Origin: an uncultured Alphaproteobacteria bacterium
Lineage (GTDB): Bacteria > Pseudomonadota > Alphaproteobacteria > Paracaedibacterales > CAIULA01
Reading direction: 5' to 3'
Length of the DNA stretch: 6,774 bases
Assembly: GCA_903905285.1 (NCBI GenBank)
Contig: CAIVFQ010000197.1
Coordinates: 1-6,774 of the forward strand
This document shows positions 1-5,437 of the stretch, piece by piece; positions within the stretch are counted from its first letter, which is position 1; every line of letters begins with the position of its first letter. The notes below the pieces were generated by a model, which was not told the origin of the DNA, searched no databases, and saw only the letters and a list, made by a program, of their open reading frames with translations. A program made the position numbers and the translations under genes.

Positions 1-29
1 ACCGCGACTTCCAGTCTAGATAGCAACCT

Positions 30-45
30 GCCAGCTTCAGCTGGC
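30..45. terminator. Perfect 6-bp inverted repeat, possible weak terminator of the HEPN/MNT operon
   Basis: GCCAGC (30-35) and GCTGGC (40-45) form a perfect six-pair GC-rich stem with a four-base loop. It lies 10 bases beyond the stop codon of the minus-strand nucleotidyltransferase remnant, where a terminator for that operon would be expected. No T run follows it on either strand, so it is at best a weak rho-independent terminator and may only be a 3'-end-stabilising hairpin. Confidence 0.4.
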
Positions 46-55
46 TGTCATTGAG

Positions 56-354
56 TTACAACGGATAGAGTTCGATCATATCAGGCTCTATGATTTTTTT
101 TAAATAATCCCTAACGTCATTTATGTCGAGGATGTCAACTCTATAAGCTAGGTCTGAAATGTCAAAGGCGTCCTTAAAATATCCTACTTCTCTGGATGTT
201 AGTTTACGGCCAGCGTCTATGGCTAGATCCAAATCAGAAAATTTCTTGCACGAGAGCCAAAGACATAAACACGCGCATCGGGTGATAGATAGTTTTTGAT
301 AACAAATTGCACAATCTCAACGTGATCAGGGGAAATATTGGAGAGATGTGTCAT
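56..354 (-). pseudogene. Frameshifted MNT-type nucleotidyltransferase (HI0073-like), partner of the HEPN gene
   Basis: This is a broken minimal nucleotidyltransferase of the MNT group, the usual antitoxin partner of HEPN proteins, which in characterised pairs inactivates the toxin by AMPylation. The ATG at 354-352 overlaps the HEPN stop codon as ATGA, indicating translational coupling. The first reading frame encodes about 43 residues, including the hallmark VYVFGSRAR, then hits TAG at 225-223. Moving to another frame at about 244 restores the rest of the family: KFSDLDLAIDAG with the two metal-binding aspartates (SDLD), then YRVDILDIND with the third acidic position, ending at TAA 58-56. Intact relatives have a glycine-containing loop between GSRAR and KFSD. 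It is missing here, so an out-of-frame deletion at this point is likely. Without a frameshift event the product ends before the catalytic aspartates. Family assignment is confident. A sequencing error is the main alternative to a true pseudogene. Confidence 0.8.
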
Positions 355-770
355 ATGGCACGTTCTTTCAGTTTTCGTAATGCGAATTTGGCTTCTTCGA
401 GGAATTGAGGAATTTCTTTTAAAATCTCCTCAGCTTTTTCTTCGTTGTAAGTGTGGCTTGTGATGTTGCGTTCGTTGCGGTATTGACGCCATGCGATTAT
501 GTCCGACAACAACAAGCCTTTCTCATTACATATACGAATGAGTTCAGAAAACTTTATGCCATCGACGTCTGGGCTAGCTTCTGTCATTTCGAGGTAACGT
601 TTTAAGGTTTTCAAAGAGAGTTCATAAGTAAACTCAAATGCTTTAATTACACCAGCTTGTACAGTGAGGATTAACGCCTCATCCTGTTTTATAGCGTTTG
701 AATGAAGACTTATCAGGCTTTGTTCAAGTCGGTTAACTGCTTTTTCAAAGGAGGTTAAATCAAGTTTCAT
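351..770 (-). CDS. HEPN-domain protein, HI0074 family (nucleotidyltransferase substrate-binding protein; putative toxin)
   Basis: A 139-residue, almost entirely helical protein of the HI0074 (NTase_sub_bind) branch of HEPN proteins. Near the C-terminus it has RNITSHTY (about residues 101-108), which carries the R-x4-H motif of HEPN RNases and the adjacent tyrosine that MNT antitoxins modify in characterised HEPN-MNT pairs. Other family-like stretches are KAFEFTYELSLKTLKRYL (about 43-60) and the SDIIAWRQYRNERN block before the motif. I chose the ATG at 770-768 (MKLDLTSFEKA). The frame stays open upstream to an in-frame ATG at 806, but that would place the N-terminus inside the terminator hairpin. 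No good Shine-Dalgarno sequence is visible. The length is normal for the family. It is the first gene of a two-gene operon whose second gene, the nucleotidyltransferase, is frameshifted, so an intact putative toxin sits beside a broken antitoxin. RNase activity is inferred from the motif only. Confidence 0.88.
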   Translation of the reverse strand: MKLDLTSFEKAVNRLEQSLISLHSNAIKQDEALILTVQAGVIKAFEFTYELSLKTLKRYLEMTEASPDVDGIKFSELIRICNEKGLLLSDIIAWRQYRNERNITSHTYNEEKAEEILKEIPQFLEEAKFALRKLKERAI

Positions 771-792
771 AACATAAAAACTATTTAAGAGC

Positions 793-825
793 GGAGCTGG
801 GCGCAAGTCTAGCTCCTTTTTTTTT
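793..825 (+). terminator. Strong rho-independent terminator on the plus strand
   Basis: GGAGCTGGGC (793-802) can pair with GTCTAGCTCC (807-816), using two G-T wobbles, around a GCAA tetraloop (803-806) of the stable GNRA type. Nine T follow directly at 817-825. This is a textbook intrinsic terminator reading left to right. It ends 20 bases before the capsid start codon, and no complete plus-strand gene is visible upstream of it in the window, so it may close a transcript from outside or act as a leader attenuator for the capsid operon. Confidence 0.85.
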
Positions 826-845
826 ACATTAACAAAGGGAAAACC

Positions 846-1958
846 ATGGAAAATTTAAGTCTCAATAAAATTGATGAAGCTTTGAATAATTTAGAGACGT
901 CGTTTAAAACGTTTCAACAAAAGCAAGATCATCGGTTCAATCAGGCCTATTCAGCCAAAAATAGGCCCTTCTTAACGGAGAATCAAAACGACAGTGACTG
1001 TGTCGAGAAGAAGGCGTTTTTAAATTATGTGGGTAAGGGATTTGAAGGGTATGAGCAAAAGTCTTTGACAGCCCAAGAAGGATCGCAAGGGGGATATTTG
1101 ATTCCCCAACCGATGATGGAACATATCCACCAAACTTTATTGCAATCATCGCCGTTAAGAAGTTTAGCCCGGGTTACCAGTATTTCTGGCGATAGCTTGG
1201 AATTGTTGTTGGATAAAGGCTGTGCCGATGTGGGTTGGGTTAGTGAGGTGGAAGATAGGGCCGAGACAACGACACCAGAGCTGATAAAACTTAAGATTCC
1301 AACCCATCAGATTTATGCCAAACCAAGGGCCAGCTAAAAGCTTTTGGATGATGCCAGCATTGATTTGGAAACGTGGCTTATCAGTAAAATTACGGACAAA
1401 ATTGCCCGTACCGAAACAGCGGCGTTTATTCATGGGGATGGCAATGGCAAGCCAAGGGGGTTTTTGAATTATCCTTTGGTTGAGGCGGGTTGCAGCGAAA
1501 GTGGAAAAATTGAAGCCTTTAAAAGTGGGGCTGATGGTGATTTGCCGAACAGCGATACGTTGCTGGATGTTTTGAATGCGATGAAGCCTGAGTATCTGCC
1601 AGGTGCTGTGTGGTTGATGTCGCGCAGTGCTATGGCGTCCATTCGGCGATTAAAAGACCGATCAACAGGGAACTATTTATGGCAACCCGGATTGTTAGCG
1701 GGACAGCCCCACACGTTGCTGGGGCATTCTGTGGTGATTGTGGATGAAATGCCACCCCTTGTAAGAGGCAAAACAAGCACAGCGGTTGCCTTTGCAAACT
1801 TTCGGGAAGGGTATCAAATTGTGGATCGCGGAAACATTCATGTATTGCGTGACCCATATAGCGCCAAGCCTTATGTGGAATTTTATACGACCAAGCGCGT
1901 GGGTGGCGATGTCATAAACACGGATGCCATTAAAGTTGTCAATTTTGTAAAGGAATAA
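846..1958 (+). pseudogene. Phage major capsid protein, HK97 fold, interrupted by an in-frame TAA stop
   Basis: This gene would encode a 370-residue HK97-type major capsid protein, the shell subunit of a tailed-phage or GTA-like head. Residues 1 to about 45 are helical and charged, like a short delta/scaffold region. A variable linker follows, then the mature domain from about residue 75 (GSQGGYLIPQPMMEHI). The E-loop and spine-helix region reads IYAKPRAS-stop-KLLDDASIDLETWL, then ETAAFIHGDGNGKPRGFLNYP, a strongly conserved family signature. P- and A-domain sequence continues to FVKE at the end. The stop (TAA at 1335-1337, codon 164) sits in the same frame exactly where relatives have glutamine, so one C-to-T change of CAA explains it. 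Pieces before (846-1337) and after (TTG at 1344 to 1958) show no other damage. The start ATG at 846 is preceded by AAAGGGA. Reinitiation, readthrough or a sequencing error remain possible; other genes here end in TAA, which argues against a recoded stop. Confidence 0.9.
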
Positions 1959-1961
1959 ACC

Positions 1962-2516
1962 ATGCTGACGGTATTAAAACCAGCGGAAATTGAGGTTGTT
2001 AGCTTGGTGGAGGTCAAGGCGCATTTGCGTCTTGACCATTCGTTTGAAGATGATTACTTGCTGATGGTTATACAGGCAGCCACGCAGAGCGTTGAGACCT
2101 ATTTAGGGAAATCGTTGATTGGTCGAACGTGGCAGTTACTGTGGCAGCCTGCCAAGGGGGGAGGGGATGGTTTGGTGGAAATTAAATTGCCGTATCCCCC
2201 GCTTATTGAAATTATTTCTGTTCATAAAGTTCTTTCAGGAGGCCGTAAACAGCCTTTGAAACGGTATGGGTTGGAGACTATGACTTCCATGCCAAAGCTG
2301 ATTTGTGCAGCTGCGGGTGAGGCTGTTGAAGTGATTTATCGAGCGGGCTATGGCGATTACCCAAAAAATATTCCGGCAAGCATTCGTCAAACCCTGTTGG
2401 TGAGAATTGCTGATTTTTATGAGAATAGGTGCAGCACAGGCTTTGAAGCCAAGGTAGGGCAAGACGGTATGTTCAAAGACTTATTGGCACCGTACAGAAG
2501 TGTGGGGCTGACATGA
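1962..2516 (+). CDS. Head-tail connector (adaptor) protein, phiE125 gp8 / HK97 gp6-like
   Basis: A 184-residue connector that in relatives forms a ring under the portal and joins the head to the tail; Rhodobacter GTA gp6 has the same position. The family pattern is clear: an N-terminal helical section VSLVEVKAHLRLDHSFEDDYLL (about 13-34), then AATQSVETYLGKSLIGRTWQLLW (about 39-61), the LPYPPLIEIISVHKV strand segment (about 75-89), VEVIYRAGYGDYPKNIPASIRQTLL (about 122-146), and the C-terminal YENRCS and LLAPYRSVGLT pieces. It starts 3 bp after the capsid stop with AAGGA about seven bases upstream of the ATG, and its stop overlaps the next start as ATGA. The frame is intact and the length normal. 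Family identification is firm; function in this decayed block is inferred. Confidence 0.87.
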   Translation: MLTVLKPAEIEVVSLVEVKAHLRLDHSFEDDYLLMVIQAATQSVETYLGKSLIGRTWQLLWQPAKGGGDGLVEIKLPYPPLIEIISVHKVLSGGRKQPLKRYGLETMTSMPKLICAAAGEAVEVIYRAGYGDYPKNIPASIRQTLLVRIADFYENRCSTGFEAKVGQDGMFKDLLAPYRSVGLT

Positions 2517-2887
2517 AAAGATTAACGGCTGGTTGTTTAAAGGAACGGATAACTTTTTTAAAGCGTGTGCTGATTCAAACATCTGAAGGGGATTATCAAG
2601 AAACGTGGAAAGAATTGGGAGAGGTTTGGGCAATGATAAAGCCGATCTCGGCCTTTAATCGCCAGCAGGGTGACGTTTGGCATGTTATGGAAAGCCAAAA
2701 AGCGAAAGGTTTGTATCGTGTAGCTATGCGTAAAAATATTAACAGAAATGCTTTACATGCAGACTTGCTGGCGATAATCTGGAAAGGTAAAATTTTAGAT
2801 ATATTGTTCCCATTTCAACTCTCTTCATCAAATGGTTTTGTGGAGACAGTTGTCGCTGACCATGGAAAGGAAAAAGAGAATGGCTGA
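2513..2887 (+). CDS. Phage head closure protein (head-tail adaptor/stopper, SPP1 gp16-like family)
   Basis: A 124-residue head-closure protein of the phage head-tail joining family, matching Rhodobacter GTA gp7 in position. These small beta-barrel proteins sit between connector and tail terminator and seal the packaged head. Visible family features are LKERITFLKRVLIQTSEGDYQETW (about 9-32), the conserved ELGEVWAMIKPIS (about 34-46), YRVAMRKNINRNALHADLLAIIWKGKILDI (about 68-97) and a closing strand region. The ATG overlaps the connector's TGA as ATGA, so translation is probably coupled. Its 3' end overlaps the next gene by 8 bp if the start at 2880 is right. The C-terminus (HGKEKENG) lacks the usual acidic ending of the family, perhaps because this end is shared with the overlapping gene. 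No frame damage is seen. Confidence 0.82.
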   Translation: MKRLTAGCLKERITFLKRVLIQTSEGDYQETWKELGEVWAMIKPISAFNRQQGDVWHVMESQKAKGLYRVAMRKNINRNALHADLLAIIWKGKILDILFPFQLSSSNGFVETVVADHGKEKENG

Positions 2888-3284
2888 TTTTGGAGTTTTG
2901 AGTGCTGTTCGCCACTTGTTGGTGACAGAGGAAAGTGTTAAAACAGCCGGCGTTTCAGACAATATTCATCTTGCCGTTCCACCTTGTGTAGCGCTGCCGT
3001 TGATAGTGTTGGAGATTGAGGAAGTTTGGACATCGATGATTCTAAGTCAGCACAGCGCGAATACGCGTCTTAGGTTGAAGGCGTCAATTTTTAGTAAAGC
3101 CCCCAGTGGCCGTGAATCATTGGATTTATCGGACAGTGTGCGACAGGCGATGGATGGAAAGGTTTTAAATTTAAAAGATGGAAAAAGTGGAATGATGCGT
3201 TTGTCAGATAATGTGGTTGATATGCCGGCTGCTAACAAGCCAAGAAATGTGCAGCAGTATTATGATGTCCTGATAAGAGGTTAG
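2880..3284 (+). CDS. DUF3168-like tail completion / tail terminator protein
   Basis: A 134-residue protein at the position of the tail terminator (Rhodobacter GTA gp8, DUF3168 type), which caps the tail tube and docks it to the head. The sequence shows an N-terminal helix (ADFGVLSAVRHLL), the VPPCVALPLIVLEIEEVWTS segment typical of the fold, then RLRLKASIFSKAPSGRESLDLSDSVRQAMDG, a strand-helix pair like the GTA group, and the C-terminal VQQYYDVLIRG. I chose the ATG at 2880 because AAGGAAAAAGAGA lies directly upstream. The same frame has an ATG at 2862 and stays open back to 2832 inside the previous gene. Family assignment rests on position plus this pattern, so it is less certain than for the two genes before it. 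A tail-tube gene is expected next and is absent. Confidence 0.7.
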   Translation: MADFGVLSAVRHLLVTEESVKTAGVSDNIHLAVPPCVALPLIVLEIEEVWTSMILSQHSANTRLRLKASIFSKAPSGRESLDLSDSVRQAMDGKVLNLKDGKSGMMRLSDNVVDMPAANKPRNVQQYYDVLIRG

Positions 3285-3290
3285 GTATAA

Positions 3291-3340
3291 CCATTGCGAA
3301 TTTTATTGTTGTCTGGATCCTCGACTGCGTGGGAATGACA
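3291..3340. repeat. Degenerate intergenic palindromic repeat
   Basis: CATTGCGAA (about 3292-3300) followed by an imperfect hairpin from TGTCTGGATCC (3310-3320) to GGGAATGACA (3331-3340) resembles the dispersed palindromic repeats (CATTGCGAG ... GGGAATGACA) scattered between genes in many alphaproteobacteria. The outer TGTC/GACA pair and most of the inner stem match, with mismatches suggesting decay. It lies in the 129-bp non-coding gap after the tail terminator gene. Recognition is from memory of the consensus; copy number in the host cannot be seen here. Confidence 0.4.
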
Positions 3341-3413
3341 AGGGTGGCTGTGGGGATTGATCTTGGACGTTAAAATGACGAGGACACCGGGAAACTATGT
3401 AAAAGAGATAAAT

Positions 3414-3596
3414 ATGGAACCTAAAAAAGAAAAAATTGAGTCGTCTTTGATTCAGCGGATTCTTAATCCGCAACCGTCAGCAGAAGAGGCGCAGACGATA
3501 ATTGTTAACTCTAGCGCTGTTCTGGAATGGTTGGAAGAACAGGCAAAAGAGAGTGTGAGGGGGAGGGTACATGATAAACCACGGTGGTCTGAATAG
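3414..3596 (+). CDS. Small hypothetical protein in the phage module
   Basis: A 60-residue acidic, mainly helical protein that I do not recognise as a named family. It begins with a lysine/glutamate-rich stretch (MEPKKEKIESSLIQRILNP), has a middle QTIIVNSSAVLEWLEEQAKE helix and ends in a basic-aromatic tail (DKPRWSE). I chose the ATG at 3414, with AAAGAG seven bases upstream. The frame is open back to a TTG at 3357, but that extension runs across low-information sequence next to the intergenic repeat. It lies between the tail-terminator candidate and the putative minor tail gene, on the same strand, which suggests a phage origin. In GTA-like clusters small genes here are often tail-assembly chaperones, but nothing in the sequence proves that role. 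Confidence 0.55.
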   Translation: MEPKKEKIESSLIQRILNPQPSAEEAQTIIVNSSAVLEWLEEQAKESVRGRVHDKPRWSE

Positions 3597-3623
3597 TCCG
3601 AAACCATCGCCTTGTATTCAATA

Positions 3624-3649
3624 AAAATTCTCGGTTTCAAAAGAATTTT
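3624..3649. repeat. AT-rich inverted repeat between two phage genes
   Basis: AAAATTCT (3624-3631) and AGAATTTT (3642-3649) are perfect reverse complements around a ten-base loop. A second, overlapping pairing is possible between GAAACC (3600-3605) and GGTTTC (3633-3638), giving two mutually exclusive folds in the 65-base gap. A T run (TTTTT at 3659-3663) comes a little later. It could be a weak terminator or a leader structure for the downstream gene, or chance in AT-rich DNA. Confidence 0.3.
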
Positions 3650-3664
3650 GATACTTAATTTTTG

Positions 3665-4192
3665 ATGATGGATGTAACGATAATGGAAACAGAATTAATC
3701 TTAAGTTTGGGTGGGTTGCCGCCTTTGTCAGCCAGAGGGTGTATACAAGAATTGGTGCCGGTGGAGCAAGGAAAGTTAAGGCGTACCCTTAATGGTGAGT
3801 TGGTTTTTGTTGGTAATCCCCGTTCTAAGTATCGATCGATTATTTACTGTGCCGATAAAACAAGTTTGGCTACGGAAGGATTAAGCCCTGGTTCGGTTGT
3901 TCAAGTGGGATGCATTCAACGTTTGTGGCAAAAGGTTCTGCCTGATATGGATAACAACCCGATTATGCTTGAACGAGCGGCAGTGGAGGAGTCAGTTGTT
4001 GCTATGGATGAAGGTCAAAAGCCGATTTCTGTAGAGCGTATAGACAACAACCAGATTCAATTGCAAGAAAGACGCATCCCCTGTTTTGTGAGTTACCGTC
4101 CGTGGTTGAGTATGCGTACAGTACGGTACACCCTGCATACAAACGAATGGGGATTGAAGGTGGGGTGGAGACTGGAGTTGGAAGAGATCTAA
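3665..4192 (+). CDS. Putative phage minor tail/baseplate-associated protein
   Basis: A protein of 175 residues (169 if the ATG at 3683 is the true start; the frame also begins with a TTG at 3662). No clear Shine-Dalgarno site decides between the starts. The beta-rich sequence has LILSLGGLPPLSARGCIQELVPVEQGKLRRTLNGELVFVGNPRSKYRSIIYCAD in the first half, SPGSVVQVGCIQRLW in the middle and FVSYRPWLSMRTVRYTLHTNEWGLKVGWRLELEEI at the end. The pattern LRRTxNGEL ... KYRSxIxCxD ... RPxLxMRV ... GWxLDLEE recalls uncharacterised proteins in alphaproteobacterial prophage tail regions, usually near tail hub genes. It is therefore probably a structural tail component, but no experimental function is known to me. 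Residues about 95-135 look poorly conserved and linker-like. It is the last plus-strand gene before the convergent transporter. Confidence 0.6.
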   Translation: MMDVTIMETELILSLGGLPPLSARGCIQELVPVEQGKLRRTLNGELVFVGNPRSKYRSIIYCADKTSLATEGLSPGSVVQVGCIQRLWQKVLPDMDNNPIMLERAAVEESVVAMDEGQKPISVERIDNNQIQLQERRIPCFVSYRPWLSMRTVRYTLHTNEWGLKVGWRLELEEI

Positions 4193-4196
4193 GCTG

Positions 4197-4361
4197 ATAC
4201 CCTTCGAATTTCGAAATCTGCTCTCCGAAAATTGCGGGAGCTTGCGTCCTCATGTAGCAAGTGTACATTCTGGGCGCTCGCCCCTTATTTTCGAATCCAT
4301 ATTCCGAAATCCATCGGGTATACCTTCGCCTTTCGGAATCTATTTTCCAAAATTTATTGGG
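4197..4361. repeat. Three imperfect copies of a ~40-bp direct repeat
   Basis: The unit ATACCCTTCG..TTTCGAAATCT..TCCGAAAATT..GGG occurs at 4197-4238, weakly at 4281-4317, and again at 4320-4361. Hand alignment of the first and third copies matches at about 30 of 42 positions; the middle copy is more diverged. The third copy runs over the last two codons and stop of the minus-strand transporter. Short open frames cross the repeats on both strands, but the copies are not in a constant frame, so I treat this as non-coding. It fills the convergent gap between the tail gene and the transporter. Confidence 0.55.
4272..4291 (+). terminator. Short GC hairpin with T-rich tail, possible terminator
   Basis: GGGC (4272-4275) and GCCC (4280-4283) form a tight GC stem around GCTC, followed by CTTATTTT. 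It lies 80 bases after the stop of the putative minor tail gene and before the convergent transporter, a sensible place to end the plus-strand transcript. The stem is only four pairs, so the call is tentative. Confidence 0.3.
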
Positions 4362-5346
4362 TGATTTCTTTAATGTTATCTCTTCTATCCCGTTTTTCAC
4401 GGCGGGTTTCTACGACCGTAATGTAAAACGTTCCGGCGATAATAAGAGAGGCACCTAATACAATGGCTAGGGTTGGGATTTGTCCCAAGATTAGGTAACC
4501 AAAGGTCGCAGCAACAATGAATTCAACATATCGGAAAGGGGCAAGGGCTGAGGCTTCGGTGGCTGAAAAGGCGCGGAATAAGCAGACTTGAATCATATTG
4601 CCGCCAATACCTAGCAAAGCCAAGAGTGAGAGTTCAAAAAGCGTGGGTGTTTGCCAAAAGAAATAGGCGGGGACTAACGCAAATAAGGTTGTGCCTAAAC
4701 CAAAATAAAACAACAAGGTGTAAGAATGTTCATCGCGGATCATGGTTTTGGCCATGATATTTAAAACCGCAAACAAGATGGCTGCTGTCATCGGAACAAA
4801 GGCAACGATTTGAAAGGCTTCCGTTCCGGGTTGCAGAATAATAGCTAACCCAATGAAACCAATGCCGGTTGCCATGCAACGTTGTAGGTTGACCTTTTCA
4901 CCCAGAATGAAAAAAGCAAGAATCAAGAAAAACAACGGTTCCACAAACATGATGGTCGTGTTTTCAGCAAGGGGCATAATGTTTACGGAATAACAACACA
5001 GGCCCAAAGCACAGGCCCCAACAACAGCACGCCAAACGTGCATCATGGGTTGTGAAGTTTTGAATAAGTGAGTCCCCCTGGAAAGTATAAAGGGGAGGAC
5101 GGAAAGCATGCTGAAAAGAAAACGAAAAAACGAAATTTCGATGACATGAAGACGATTACCCAGATGATTCATTAACAGGTCATTGGTGACACTGACCACA
5201 CAAATCATGACAGCCCAGAATACGCCTTGTGCATAGCCACGGCTAACAAACCATTTCAGCAGAGCCAAAAGTTGCAGTTTTGGCGAAAAGCTTTCGCGCA
5301 AATCTAAGGGCTTAGTTGTAATCGAGGCGGTTTTAAGATTGCTCAT
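4354..5346 (-). CDS. EamA/DMT-superfamily transporter (10-TM carrier, SAM-transporter-like)
   Basis: A 330-residue inner-membrane carrier of the drug/metabolite transporter superfamily with two EamA repeats. About ten hydrophobic segments are visible, at about residues 42-60, 68-88, 104-124, 129-148, 156-172, 178-199, 208-230, 236-257, 264-287 and 292-312. Each half carries a matching signature: VEPLFFLILAFFILGEKV at the end of helix 4, and FRYVEFIVAATFGYLILGQIP at the end of helix 9. A roughly 40-residue polar N-terminal extension precedes the first helix, and a short basic C-terminus (TRREKRDRRD) is probably cytoplasmic. The full length is typical and the frame intact. Rickettsial relatives include S-adenosylmethionine uptake carriers, but substrate cannot be read from sequence. 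It runs against the flanking phage genes, has no obvious Shine-Dalgarno site, and shares a 91-bp divergent spacer with the next gene. It may be a host gene bordering rearranged phage pieces or a cargo gene. Confidence 0.88.
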   Translation of the reverse strand: MSNLKTASITTKPLDLRESFSPKLQLLALLKWFVSRGYAQGVFWAVMICVVSVTNDLLMNHLGNRLHVIEISFFRFLFSMLSVLPFILSRGTHLFKTSQPMMHVWRAVVGACALGLCCYSVNIMPLAENTTIMFVEPLFFLILAFFILGEKVNLQRCMATGIGFIGLAIILQPGTEAFQIVAFVPMTAAILFAVLNIMAKTMIRDEHSYTLLFYFGLGTTLFALVPAYFFWQTPTLFELSLLALLGIGGNMIQVCLFRAFSATEASALAPFRYVEFIVAATFGYLILGQIPTLAIVLGASLIIAGTFYITVVETRREKRDRRDNIKEITQ

Positions 5347-5437
5347 GAAGGGTAATTTTCGAACAAGTAGGTAGTGTTACGGATTCTTATAGCCTGTTCA
5401 ATAAATAATGTCGAGTTAATTTTATACAAGAGGTTTT
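5347..5437. promoter_or_regulatory. Divergent intergenic region between transporter and tail gene
   Basis: These 91 bp separate two divergent starts, so promoters for both genes should lie here. The sequence is AT-rich, with TAAATAAT (5402-5409) and TTATAC (5422-5427) as possible -10-like elements, but no convincing -35 partner at proper spacing. AAGAGG at 5428-5433, four bases before the ATG at 5438, is a clear ribosome binding site for the rightward gene. The transporter side shows none. Confidence 0.4.

Noticed and set aside
1335..1337. Reassignment of TAA to glutamine in this element
   Set aside because: The full capsid frame, the nucleotidyltransferase remnant and the transporter all end with TAA at plausible natural ends, so a general recoding is not supported.
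937..1433. Minus-strand open frames across the capsid gene (937-1149, 1164-1433)
   Set aside because: They lie opposite a gene with clear HK97 capsid conservation and encode no recognisable family; shadows of the capsid codon pattern.
2832..2879. Longer N-terminus for the tail-terminator candidate
   Set aside because: The extension lies inside the closure gene and adds a basic unconserved stretch; the ATG at 2880 has a good ribosome site.
4002..4458. Overlapping open frames on both strands across the repeat region
   Set aside because: They cross the diverged repeats in inconsistent frames and overlap the ends of two better-supported genes; no protein family pattern.
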